From contig JAUJOM010000002.1 of the NCBI GenBank assembly GCA_030447645.1, positions 80,437 through 137,821 on the forward strand: 57,385 bases of DNA, given 5' to 3'. This DNA comes from Longimicrobiaceae bacterium. GTDB taxonomy: Bacteria; Gemmatimonadota; Gemmatimonadetes; Longimicrobiales; Longimicrobiaceae. Positions 44,541 through 56,300 of this stretch are shown piece by piece. The notes beneath the pieces were generated by a model. It did no database searches, was not told where the DNA came from, and worked only from the letters and a program-made list of their open reading frames with translations. Position numbers and translations under genes: made by a program. Numbering within the stretch: the stretch's first letter is position 1; each line of letters starts with the position of its first letter.

Positions 44541-44614
44541 GCCCTCGTAGCTCAGGTGGATAGAGCACCAGATTCCTAATCTGGGGGTCACAGGTTCAAG
44601 TCCTGTCGGGGGCA
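44541..44614 (+). tRNA. tRNA-Arg (anticodon CCT)
   Basis: Complete cloverleaf: acceptor GCCCTCG pairs with CGGGGGC (one G-U), the D arm is TAGCTCAGGTGGATAGAGC, the anticodon stem CCAGA/TCTGG encloses loop TTCCTAA with anticodon CCT, and the T arm is ACAGG TTCAAGT CCTGT. Discriminator A; CCA is not encoded. It reads the AGG codon, rare in this GC-rich genome. Confidence 0.95.
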
Positions 44615-44647
44615 TCACACACTGTCCATCACCCGTTTCAATACATC

Positions 44648-45343
44648 ATGGCTTCGCCTTCCGCTGCATCCCGCCGTCCCCGCCCAGCCGTCGATCCCGA
44701 AGACATGCTGCTCCTTCGCGCCGCCGAGTGGACGGAATGGGCGCGGCGCAATGCTCGGCTGGTGATCGGGGGGACGGTGATCGGGCTCGTGCTGCTCAGT
44801 GGCCTCCTGTACTACCGGATCCAACAGGGCCAGCGCGCTGAAAAGGCTGCGGCGGAGTTCGCGGCGGTGCAGGCGACCGGCGCATCCGGCAATGTGGCCC
44901 TGGCGCAGCGCGACCTTGAGCGGTTCATCAGCCGGTATGGCGCCACCACGGAGGGCTCCGAGGCGCGTATCGCGCTTGCGCAGCTTCACATGAACCGTGG
45001 CGAGCCGCGCAGGGCGATACCGGTGCTCCAGCCGATCGCCGGTGACCTCGGGCAGACGCTCGGCCCCCAGGCCGCGATGCTCATGGGAGCCGCGCAGGCC
45101 GAGGCGGGTGACCGCCCTGTGGCCATAGCAACCTATCTGCGAGTGGCGGACGGGTCCGCCCCCGGCTTCCTCCGGGACGAGGCGCTGCGCAACGCCGCGA
45201 TGCTCCGCGAACTCGCGGGCGAATACCGCGACGCGGCTGAGCTGTACCGGCGACTGGTGCAGAATTCGAAAGAAGGTTCCTTCGAGCGTAGCTTTTACGA
45301 GATGCGCCTCGCGGAGGCGGAGGGTCGAGCTCCGCGGAGATAG
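44648..45343 (+). CDS. YfgM-like TPR membrane protein
   Basis: A 231-residue protein with a basic cytoplasmic N-terminus, one membrane helix (LVIGGTVIGLVLLSGLLYY, residues 39-57) and a helical-repeat domain outside, including NVALAQRDLERFISRYG, SEARIALAQLHMNRGEP and FLRDEALRNAAMLRELAGEY. This is the layout of the YfgM/DUF2133 family, which works with periplasmic chaperones near the Sec translocon. ATG follows the tRNA by 33 bases. Seven bases separate it from lgt. Confidence 0.7.
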   Translation: MASPSAASRRPRPAVDPEDMLLLRAAEWTEWARRNARLVIGGTVIGLVLLSGLLYYRIQQGQRAEKAAAEFAAVQATGASGNVALAQRDLERFISRYGATTEGSEARIALAQLHMNRGEPRRAIPVLQPIAGDLGQTLGPQAAMLMGAAQAEAGDRPVAIATYLRVADGSAPGFLRDEALRNAAMLRELAGEYRDAAELYRRLVQNSKEGSFERSFYEMRLAEAEGRAPRR

Positions 45344-45349
45344 CCGGGC

Positions 45350-46303
45350 GTGACCCTGCTTCTGGAAATCCCCTATCCCTTCGTCGACCCGGTAGCACTG
45401 GACCTGCCCGGGCCGCTGGATATTCGCTGGTACGGCCTCGGGTACCTGGTCGGGTTCACGATCGCCTACTTCCTGCTCCGGCGCTTTGCCCGTGAGGGGT
45501 GGCTCCGGCTCACCGAGGATGCAGCGGGTGATGTGATCTCGGTTCTGGTGCTCGGTGTCATACTGGGAGCCCGCATCGGCTACATTCTCTTCTACGACTT
45601 CGCTTCCTTCGCGGCCAACCCGCTGCGGATCTTTCGGATCTGGGAGGGGGGACTTTCTTTTCATGGTGGGCTGATCGGGGTCCTGCTGGCATCCGCCTGG
45701 TTTGTACGCCGGCACAAGGTGCCGTTTTTCAACCTGACGGACGCCATGGCGCTCTGCATCCCTTTCGGGATCTTTGCCGTTCGCACAGCCAACTTCATCA
45801 ACGGCGAATTGTACGGGCGGGTCGCCTCACCGGAGGTGCCGTGGGCGATGCGCTTTCCCACGGATCCCACTGCGCTCCGGCTCCTGGGTGCGGACGCGCT
45901 GCCGATGCGGGCGAGGGAGCTGGCACTAGAGCAGGCGTATCGCACCGGCTTGTGGGAGCAGGTTCAGACTGCCGTGCCGCTGCGACATCCCTCCCAGCTC
46001 TACGAGGCGCTCATGGAGGGCCTGCTGCTGGGGCTGATCTTGTGGGGAATTTACTACTGGGCGCGGCGGCGAGGGAAGCAGCCGCCGATGGGATTATACG
46101 GCGCGGTCTTCATCCTGGGATACGGGCTCTTCCGCTCGTTTGTGGAGCTGTTCCGCCAGCCGGACGCGCAGTTCCGCGGCCCCGACGACCCGCTGGGGAC
46201 GGTTCTGGGCCCGCTCACCATGGGGCAGACACTCAGCCTGGCAATGGTGCTGGCCGGGAGCGGGCTCTTGCTGTACGCGCTGCGACGCCGCACCCAAGTT
46301 TAG
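45350..46303 (+). CDS. lgt: prolipoprotein diacylglyceryl transferase
   Basis: Attaches diacylglycerol to the lipobox Cys of prolipoproteins in the inner membrane. The 317-residue multi-pass protein has WYGLGYLVGF, FRIWEGGLSFHGGLIG, RTANFINGELYGR (the Lgt signature), RHPSQLYEALMEG and YGLFRSFVELFRQPD. A family insertion between the signature and the RHPSQ motif is longer than usual. GTG start. It would process the lipoproteins listed elsewhere in this window. Confidence 0.95.
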   Translation: MTLLLEIPYPFVDPVALDLPGPLDIRWYGLGYLVGFTIAYFLLRRFAREGWLRLTEDAAGDVISVLVLGVILGARIGYILFYDFASFAANPLRIFRIWEGGLSFHGGLIGVLLASAWFVRRHKVPFFNLTDAMALCIPFGIFAVRTANFINGELYGRVASPEVPWAMRFPTDPTALRLLGADALPMRARELALEQAYRTGLWEQVQTAVPLRHPSQLYEALMEGLLLGLILWGIYYWARRRGKQPPMGLYGAVFILGYGLFRSFVELFRQPDAQFRGPDDPLGTVLGPLTMGQTLSLAMVLAGSGLLLYALRRRTQV

Positions 46304-46351
46304 GGGAGCGGCACGGCGGCGCCCGATCTGAAAGGTATCCTACGCCAAGAT

Positions 46352-46483
46352 TTACGGCGCGAAACGTATTCCTGCCAGGACCCCCGTGCCTCGTCTACCC
46401 GTGGCCTCATAGTTGACGGCTGACACATACAGCCACTTTACCGGCAAGAGGAACGCAAAGCTGCCGCCGATATGGACCGACCC
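46352..46483 (-). pseudogene. C-terminal fragment of an outer membrane beta-barrel protein
   Basis: A 43-codon open stretch directly after an in-frame TAG. It reads GGSFAFLLPVKWLYVSAVNY and then GTGVLAGIRFAP before the stop: alternating hydrophobic residues and a near-terminal Phe, as in the last strands of an outer membrane barrel. No start or upstream part can be joined. It lies downstream of the RCC1-type gene on the same strand. The other bases between lgt and 46555 show nothing else. Confidence 0.35.
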
Positions 46484-46555
46484 CTATCGAGGGGTACCGG
46501 CTGAGGTGCAACGCACCGAGGGCTAGCAGCCCCAATGGAACGCTTCGGCGAGTTG

Positions 46556-48119
46556 CTAGCGTGAGCGTCCCGAGGCAAACGTGATCCCACCCTCTACGGG
46601 CAGAGGAACCCGACTACAGGCGAACTGTACATCGTACTGCCCCGTGCAGGTTTCGCGTGCGGCAGAGGTTCCGAGACTGAAGTATGCGCCCCAGCAGTAC
46701 GCGGCGCCATTGGCATCTACACCGCACGTGGTTCCGCCCGCGCTGAGAGCTGCGAATGAATGATTCCCTACAACTGGGAGCGGAGTTGGGCTACAAGGGG
46801 CCGGGGCAGTGTACGTTCGTATGCCCGACTCTCGGGGCGCATTAGACGAGCGCGTACACGCCATTGGTGCCGCCGCACCCACCCCGAGCCATTCCGGGTG
46901 ATTCCCACTCACGTTGTAGCCCCAGCAGTACGCGGCGCCATTCCGGGTGATTCCACACGTAGAAGACACCCCGGCACTGAGCCGCTCGAAAACCAGGCCG
47001 CCAGAAACGGGGACAGGTGTCTCGCTTGGCGCTCCCACGCTTCCGTTGCCTAGCTGACCAGTGCCATTCGCTCCCCAACAGTACGCCGCCCCGGACGCCA
47101 CGATGCCACAGGCGTGACCGCTCCCTGCACTGACGGTGCGAAACGTCAACCCACCTGCAACGGGAGTGGGATTGTCCTTCGATCCGTGCGGGTACCATCT
47201 GCCGAGCTGGGCCACAGCATTTGACCCCAGCAGTATGCAGAATTGGCCGTGGTCACCCCACAGGTGAGAAAGAGCCCCTACGTGGATGGTTCGGAAGGAA
47301 AGTCCCCCAGCCACGGGAGTGGGAACCGTAACGTCCGTCGCTGTACCCGTAGGGAAGGGGTAAGTGTCCCTTCCGGCCCAGCAGAACGCCTTCCCTCGCG
47401 GGTGAGAGCGCTGAGGACACCACCCGCGCTGAGCGCGGCAAACCGCTCACTGCTCGCTACCGGCATTGGATTGACATGGAGTAGGGTGTCCTTCGCGCCC
47501 GTACCGAGCTGCCCATGCCTATTGGTACCCCAGCAGAACACCTGCCCATCCGCCGCAAGCGCGCGCAGCGGTGGTCGTTCCCCACGCTGACCGATGTAAA
47601 TACCGCTGGAGCGGCGACACGAACGTGGGTTGTGGGCGGCAAGCGTCCGGTTTGCACACCGCGCGGCAGGTAATGTCCCCAGCAGTACACAGCACCGTCC
47701 ACACCTAACGCACAGGCCTGAGCCCCCCGGTGCTGATCACTGTGGCGTTGGCTGCGACGAGGCGGGGAACCGTGTCTACCAGGACACCACCAACCGTAGC
47801 CACCCCCTTGTTTCCTGCGGCGTCGTACGCGTGCACTGTGACCACGTTCGGTTGACTGAAGGGTGATCTTGGTGCTGAAGCTCACCGTCGCGCCTGGCGT
47901 GATGGATAGGTCTTGCTCGGCGCCCTGATTGATCGCGTAGGTGGCCCGGTTCACGCCCACACTATCGATAGCGTACCCGTCAGCATCACCGTCAGGCTGT
48001 CAGGATCGGCCACAGGACTACTGATCGTACCACCGGTGGTGCCACGTCCTGGCGCTGGCGCACCCTGGCAACAATAGTGCTGATAGGCAGACGAGGACCG
48101 GCGTAATACGAGCTAACAT
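46556..48119 (-). pseudogene. RCC1-repeat lipoprotein, multiply frameshifted
   Basis: Starts at the ATG at 48119 with a lipoprotein signal, MLARITPVLVCLSALLLPGC, behind a strong GGAGG. Next, over shifted frames, comes an Ig-like segment (GVNRATYAINQGAEQDLSI, ATVSFSTKITLQ, then YDAAGNKG read in the next frame). Then follow at least six RCC1-type blades, each marked by AxCWG-like strings such as AAYCWGANGTGQLGNG and CGITRNGAAYCWGYN. The blades recur about every 150-230 bases. Indels lie around 48045, 47940, 47870, 47730, 47540, 47400 and 47250. The last frame ends at 46556. A surface-exposed beta-propeller is the likely original product. Confidence 0.65.
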
Positions 48120-48127
48120 TTCGAAGA

Positions 48128-48141
48128 CCTCCTTCGGGAGG
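48128..48141 (-). promoter_or_regulatory. hairpin that can mask the RCC1 lipoprotein Shine-Dalgarno
   Basis: On the minus strand CCTCC-CGAA-GGAGG: the GGAGG eight bases before the ATG at 48119 pairs with CCTCC across a four-base CGAA loop. A second dyad, CGAGTG and CACTCG with four bases between (48171-48186), lies further upstream. Confidence 0.45.
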
Positions 48142-48248
48142 AGCAACAGCAGTGGTTGGCTCCATATAGACGAGTGCCGACACTCGGTATCACATGCTAA
48201 CAATGTTCTGCGCTGTCGACGGAAGTGCTCGAACTTCTGGTCATCTAC

Positions 48249-48620
48249 CTACGGGAGCGCACCCGGCATGCTGGCGTGACCGACGATCCGGATCACCTCG
48301 ACCGCATCCCGGCGTAGATGCTGAAACAGACAGCGTAGTCGCCCACCTCCTCGCAGTGGGGTTGGCAAGCAAACATATAGGTAGTCGCCACGTACTCGGA
48401 TCTCCCCCTTGCGCGCCGCGCGCCCAGGGCTCGCCGTCGCTGATCACGTCGCCCGTGGGATATCGGCTCCCACGTTGACCACGTATCCACCGCAAACTAC
48501 CTCCTTTTCGGCTACCCCCTGCGCGGCGCGCAGGTACAGTCCGGAAGGTGTTTCGGTGGCTTCTTCCTCCGGCTTAATGAGGACCTTGTCCCCAACGACG
48601 ATAACTTTCCGGCTCATCAT
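48249..48620 (-). pseudogene. GroES-like protein, frameshifted remnant
   Basis: From the ATG at 48620 the first 57 residues match the extended GroES-like family: VIVVGDKVLIKPEEEATETP, SGLYL and GGYVVNVG. The usual PPGVAEKEKV reads RAAQGVAEKEVV. The frame then stops at 48444, and further family-like pieces follow in other frames (GDVISDGEPWARGA, CEEVGDYAV, RRDAVEVIRIVG) down to 48249. It is clearly not a functional co-chaperonin as read. The real groES-groEL operon is elsewhere. It is divergent from acnA. Confidence 0.5.
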
Positions 48621-48667
48621 CCTCTGATCTGGGTGTGCACTCGGTCGTGGCAGCAAAGATAACACGC

Positions 48668-48696
48668 TGGCACCCGATCTGCGGCCCTGCTAAGTT
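48668..48696 (+). promoter_or_regulatory. possible acnA promoter (type unclear)
   Basis: TGGCAC at 48668-48673 is followed after five bases by CTGC (GG-N10-GC spacing, as in sigma54 promoters), and after 17 bases by TAAGTT as a possible sigma70 -10. Either reading puts the start 10-15 bases before the acnA ATG. Low confidence in both. Confidence 0.3.
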
Positions 48697-48705
48697 CGAA
48701 GGAGA

Positions 48706-51679
<2,974 letters not shown>

Positions 51680-51684
51680 CGGGC

Positions 51685-52650
51685 GTGCGGCTCGGGCCGG
51701 GGGCGGAGTTCGACCTGATCCGGCGCTTTGTGCCGGATCGGGTGCGGCATCCAAACGTGCGGGTCGGGCCTGGCGATGACTGTGCGGTAGTGTCCGCCGA
51801 CGGAATTGCGGTTTCCACCGATATGAGCGTGGAGGGGACACATTTCCGGAGGGAGTGGCTGTCCCCCAACGAGATTGGATGGCGAGCCACAGCTGCGGCA
51901 CTCAGCGATCTGGCAGCGGTCGCGGCCCGCCCCATCGGCGTGCTCGCTTCGCTCGCGCTTCCAGAGCAGGATGCCGGCGGCTTCGCGGAGGAGTTGATGG
52001 GAGGCGTACGAGCCGCCGCGGAGCAGCAGGGCGGCGTGCTCGTCGGGGGCGATCTGGCCCGGACCGCCGGACCTGTCGTTGTAGATATTGTCGTTCTGGG
52101 GGAGTGCCCGCGGCCGGTGCTCCGCTCAGGCGCCCGTCGGGGTGATGAGCTGTGGGTGACGGGTGAGCTGGGCGGCGCGGCGGTGGCAGCTCGAGCTTTG
52201 CTGCAGAGTACGCAGCCGGACCCCGGCGCCCGCGAGCGTTTCGCCCGGCCCGCTCCCCGCATCCATGAGGCACTCTGGCTGGCGGAGCGTGGCGTCCCCC
52301 GGGCCATGCTGGACCTGTCCGACGGCCTGGGGGGAGACGCCGCGCACCTCGCGGCAGCCAGCGGCGTCGCCGTGGTTATAGAGCTTGAGCAGCTGCCGCT
52401 GCATCCCGCCGCCACGGTGCAGGATGGTCTGAGCGGCGGGGAAGATTACGAGCTTTGTTTCGCCGCGCGGCCCGGCAGCGTGGCGCCGCATACCGCGGGA
52501 TTTCAGGACCGGTTTGGTCTGCGACTCACTCGGGTGGGCGGCATCGAAGACGGAGCCGGGGTTTGGCAGTCGAACCGCCGGGGCGGCAGGGAGCCGGTCG
52601 GGGTGGGTGGTTTCCAGCACTTCGCGGCGCCGCCGCGGCGTTTGCGCTAA
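51685..52650 (+). CDS. thiL: thiamine-monophosphate kinase
   Basis: Phosphorylates thiamine phosphate to thiamine diphosphate. The 321-residue protein of the PurM/ThiL fold has GPGDDCAVV, STDMSVEGTHFRREW, GVLVGGDLARTAGP, MLDLSDGLGGDAAHLA and SGGEDYELCFA, the standard ThiL set. GTG start five bases after acnA. Its stop overlaps the stop of the convergent kinase gene. Confidence 0.92.
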   Translation: MRLGPGAEFDLIRRFVPDRVRHPNVRVGPGDDCAVVSADGIAVSTDMSVEGTHFRREWLSPNEIGWRATAAALSDLAAVAARPIGVLASLALPEQDAGGFAEELMGGVRAAAEQQGGVLVGGDLARTAGPVVVDIVVLGECPRPVLRSGARRGDELWVTGELGGAAVAARALLQSTQPDPGARERFARPAPRIHEALWLAERGVPRAMLDLSDGLGGDAAHLAAASGVAVVIELEQLPLHPAATVQDGLSGGEDYELCFAARPGSVAPHTAGFQDRFGLRLTRVGGIEDGAGVWQSNRRGGREPVGVGGFQHFAAPPRRLR

Positions 52651-54214
52651 TCTTCGGGGGTTTCGGTCCGCCGCTCGGTGCGGAACTCCTCCAGCAGCTG
52701 CTCGCCAACGATCACCCAGCGCCCATCGTCCCGCTGCTCCAGGACGTACTCCTGCAGCCCCTTGCCGCTCCGCTCCCGCTCTCCGCCTCCGAAGCGCCAG
52801 CTCTTGTCCGCCAGCACCCGAGCGCGCCGGGGCTCGGGGAACTGGACCACCTGGCGCGCAATGGTGATCTCCCGCTCCGGATAGCGCTTGAGGTCCCGCC
52901 GGCGGTCCCGCAGCACGCCGGACCGCGCCAGCCGCTTGGAGTTGTAGTAGTCCACCCGCCGGCCGTAGTGCCCGATGTGGCGCTCCAGGTCTCCCTCTAC
53001 CCAGGCGCGGTTTGCGTCGGCTACCGCAGCCATTATGGCACCTTCCGCTTCGGAACCCTGGCGTGCGGGCGTGCGCGCAGCCGTGGCGCCTGCCTGCCGC
53101 TCGGACTCCGCCGGGGCTGCCGGTGCGGCACGCGCGTCTGGCGCGGTACTGGCCGCACCCACAGACCCGGAGTCAGGCATCTCGTCAGCGTCTCCGCGGG
53201 TGAGCCCCCACAGCACCAGCACGGCGAGGAGCCCGAGGCCGATCAGCGGCCAGGGAAGGGCCATCCAGGCCGCGCGGTCGCCTCTCGATGCCGGCTGGAG
53301 GAGCACCGGCGGACGGCCCGAGCGGACTCGGAGCAGATGCCGCGGCAGCTGCCTCCGGGGCCCGAAGCGGGGCCACGGCCGCATCCAGCGCGTCCGCGAA
53401 GGCGGCGGCATCAGGAAAGCGCGCCTCCGGAGCCGGTGCCAGGGCGCGTTCCACCACCGCACGCAGCGGCCCTGGAACCTCACTCCACCGGCCGAGCGCT
53501 GGGACTGGCACCGCGTCGCCGTGGGCGATCCGTTCCCGGTCGCCCCGGCTGAAGGGACGCTCTCCGGCGAGCATTTCGTAGCCTAACAGCCCGAGCTGAT
53601 ACACGTCCGACGCAGGCGTGATATGCGCCGCGCCTGCCAGCTGCTCCGGTGATGCGTACGCTGGGAGTAGGGTGCGTGGCCGGCGACCGTCAGCTCATCC
53701 GTACCGGCGACGAGCTTGGCGATACCGAAGTCAACCACTCGTGCGGTCTCCCGTCCCTCCTCGACGGGAAGCAGCACGTTACCGGGCTTGATGTCGCGGT
53801 GAACGACCCCAACCCGGTGTCCGGCGGCGATCGCCCGGGCGATGCCGCCGAGGATGTGAACGGCCTCACCGGTTCGGAACCCACCCTCGCCGAGCGCCTG
53901 CTTCAGGTCCCGTCCGCGGACGAGCTCCATCACGATGTAATCCAGGTCCAGCTCCGGGTCCGTCCCGTAGTCGAAGATCTGCACGACGTTGGGGTGGTGG
54001 GGACCCGTGCCGCGGCCCCGGCTTCCCGGCGGAAGCGCGCGCGCAGCTCTTCGCGACCTTCCGGCGTGCCGACATTCCCGATCACCTTCACCGCGACATC
54101 ACGCCCAAGCCGCTGGTCGAAGCCGTGGTAGACGATGCTCATCCCGCCACGGCCAAGTACCTCACCGACCTGGTAGCGCCCGCCCAGCGTGCGTCCCACG
54201 AGCAGGCGGTCCAT
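52647..54214 (-). CDS. Hanks-type Ser/Thr kinase with C-terminal NTF2-like domain (frameshifted)
   Basis: Membrane-anchored protein kinase. The kinase domain has YQVGEVLGRGGMSIVYHG (P-loop), VAVKVI (Lys), VMELVRGRDLKQAL (hinge), VVHRDIKPGNVLL (catalytic loop) and RVVDFGIAKL (DFG). The frames change near 53985, 53640 and 53310. After the kinase comes a Pro/Ala-rich juxtamembrane part, one helix (LPWPLIGLGLLAVLVLWGLT), an Ala-rich linker and an outer domain of about 120 residues. That domain (VADANRAWVEGDLERHIGHY, WRFGGG, WVIVGEQLLEEF) resembles SnoaL/NTF2-like folds. Restoring the indels gives about 520 residues. It follows the L,D-transpeptidase gene by a few bases. Confidence 0.75.
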
Positions 54215-54217
54215 CCC

Positions 54218-55506
54218 TCAGCTTCGCCGCCGTCCGGTCCGGCGGGCCCGCGTGGTGTCCTGCCTTGCCGTGTCGCCCGAAGCCGCGTTCCGGTCTCCGT
54301 CGCCTGTTCGGTGTCGCGGAACTCTACCGGCGTTCCCGGTCGTACCCGATCGGCGAGGAACAGCGCGTCCCAATTGGTGAGGCGAACGCAACCTGCGGAG
54401 GAGGCGTAGCCGATGGTTTCCGGCGAACGTGTTCCATGGATGCCGTAATGGGGACAGCGCCATCCATACCAGTCCCACCGCGTTGTTCGGCCCAGGGGAA
54501 TGAGTGCGTCCGGTTTGGAGCTTTCCACATGCGCCAGGATCGCCGGCTGGTAGTGCCAGTCCGGATTACGCGCGACGCGGGTAACCTTGAAACCACCGGT
54601 GGGAGACGGTCGTACGAGGAGCCCAGCGTAGTGGGGAAGTGGTACAGGATCTTGCCGGAGCTGTCGAGCGCATGGAGATACTTCCCCCGATCGAGACCAC
54701 GATCCGGCTCACGGTGCCGCCGGTACCCGCCTGGCTGGGCTCTCGGACGTTCGGCACCTGTATGGTTTGGCCGGCCGCGAGGCCGTCCAGCTGTAGGTCC
54801 GGGTTCAGCTTGGCGAGCAGATCGGGGGTGGCGTGAAATTGCTCGCTCAGCTTTTCGGAAAGGCTCTCGTAGCACGAGCATTCCAGCTTGGCATGCTCGT
54901 AGATGTCATCTGGAATGTCGACAAAGGGACCCTTTACATCCTCCGCAGTGAGCGTGAACGACCGAATGATCTCTTGCGGGTTTCCTGCCAGTTCCGTGAC
55001 TCGGGCGAGTGTTTCCTTGTCCAGCCTTCCGGTGCGCGCGCAGGCCTTCCCGGCTTTGTAGCCAGTAAATCGCCTTTTCGGTGTTCTTTCCCCAGCGGCC
55101 GTCCATGATTCCGGGCGAAAAGAGCGCACGGTCGAGCAGAACCTGTGCGCGCAGCACCGAAGGGCCGCTCACGTCGCCGTAGAGTGGGACGAACATGGTC
55201 CCCTCGTTGACCCCTTCGGCCACGATGGATTCCCATTTCTCAGGGTTGCGGGGGCCTGCTGCACCAGGCACCGAATCAAGCTCCACCACCTGCCGCCACT
55301 CGGCATCGAAGCGCCCGCGCTCCAACTCCTCCGCTGTCATGGCAGGCGAATCCCGCCATGCTACAGTCGCGGCAATGGCCTGCCGCTCCGCAGAGGGGAG
55401 CGGCAGGCGCCGCGGCGGCGAGACGCTCCGCCTCGGGGTGCTCGTCCGCTGTACACGCACCCACACCCAGGAGGCTGGCCCAAATCAAGCCTGAAGAAAT
55501 TCGCAT
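54218..55506 (-). CDS. L,D-transpeptidase lipoprotein with peptidoglycan-binding region (frameshifted)
   Basis: Cell-wall cross-linking enzyme of the YkuD family. From the ATG at 55506 (GGAG five bases upstream) a lipoprotein signal, SSGLIWASLLGVGACTAD, leads to a peptidoglycan-binding-like helical domain (SVLRAQVLLDRALFSPGIMD, GRWGKNTEKAIYWLQ) and a LysM-like segment (LSEKLSEQFHATPDLLAKLN). The catalytic domain has IHGTRSPETIG and SSAGCVRLTNWDALFL, with the nucleophile Cys and the His. Frames change near 55390, 55040, 54690 and 54560; the end near 54218 is uncertain. Directly followed by the Ser/Thr kinase, which may regulate it. Confidence 0.75.
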
Positions 55507-55523
55507 TATAACTCCATGATTGC

Positions 55524-56170
55524 TCAAAGGCCTGCGGGCGTGAAACGCCTTCGGAGGTGCAAGGCGTATGCCCGCTGAGGGGCGGGCTTGCGAGCGCGGT
55601 AGCCGGATCTCGTACAGCACGGGCCAGAGCTTCCCGGTCACGAACAGGCGCCCGGTCTGCTCATCGAAGGCGATACCGTTGGGGACGGCCTCGGGATTTT
55701 GTGCGCGAATGGCCGGCGCGAGATGGGCGAGATCGAGCCACGCGACCACTCGTCCACTCTGTGGGTCAATTCTCGCGATCTGGTCCTTGTGCCATACGTT
55801 CGCCCAGATTTCTCCGCGCACCCATTCCAGTTCGTTGAGGTAGTGCACGTACTCGCTCCCGTCGACCACGGGAAGCGTTCTCACGACCTGAAAGGTGGAG
55901 GGTTCAGGAAGCGGAGCACGTTGCTCCCGTCGCTCAGGATCAGCCAGCGGCCATCGGTTGGAGCCCCCAGCCTTCCCCGGCGTAGCTCAACGTCCTTCGC
56001 GTTCGTCCCTGCCAGGTCAGCAGTCGCCCGCCCCGCGAGTCCTGCAAGCAGACACGTTCAAGCACCTTGCCGGATTCCAGGGCGACTTTGCGGAGGCTGA
56101 GCCACCCGCCCGCCGGTGCTCTCGTAACCCACGATAGCGCCCTTAGGCCTCCGCATCATGGGCGTAGCTA
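55524..56170 (-). pseudogene. glutaminyl-peptide cyclotransferase-like protein (frameshifted, N-terminus unclear)
   Basis: Bacterial glutamine cyclotransferase, a five-bladed beta-propeller that cyclises N-terminal Gln. The clear part, from 55884 down, reads LPVVDGSEYVHYLNELEWVR and EIWANVWHKDQIARIDPQ, then VPNGIAFDEQTGRLFVTGK and WPVLYEIRL, the best-conserved blades. Upstream in other frames are LRKVALESGKVLERV and SYAGEGWG. The signal sequence and true start are not recoverable. The current frame reads on without a stop into the transpeptidase gene; a TGA at 55524 in another frame is the likely end. Confidence 0.65.
55537..55549. repeat. further TGAA-core hairpin
   Basis: GGCGTGAAACGCC: five-base stem, GAA loop, in the spacer between the cyclotransferase and transpeptidase genes. 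It has the core seen in the repeat cluster at 5.7-6.2 kb. Confidence 0.4.
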
Positions 56171-56188
56171 ATACGTTGGAGCCAGCGC

Positions 56189-56286
56189 TTGCACAATCTT
56201 TGTTCCCAGCAGCCCACTTGCCTAGCGCGTCGTTTCGCATGAAGATGAATTACGCTGGCGTCAGCGGTTGCACAATCTTTGTTCCC
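56189..56286. repeat. pair of 19-base direct repeats
   Basis: TTGCACAATCTTTGTTCCC occurs at 56189-56207 and again at 56268-56286; with one mismatch the identity reaches five bases further upstream (CAGCG then C or G). The pair is in the divergent spacer between the cyclotransferase remnant and the membrane protein gene. The bases between show no gene. Confidence 0.75.
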
Positions 56287-56300
56287 CGCCGGGGCCCCGT

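Noticed and set aside
46690..47720. Recurring CAGCAGTACGC-type DNA motif as a CRISPR or satellite repeat
   Set aside because: It encodes the YCWG signature of RCC1 blades on the minus strand; the spacing follows the protein repeat.
48249..48330. RelE/ParE-type toxin gene
   Set aside because: Resemblance is limited to about 15 residues in a region with several frame changes; mentioned only as a possibility.
48668..48682. sigma54 promoter before acnA as a firm call
   Set aside because: GG and GC spacing fits, but CTGC replaces TTGC and a sigma70 -10 is equally possible; kept only as a low-confidence site.
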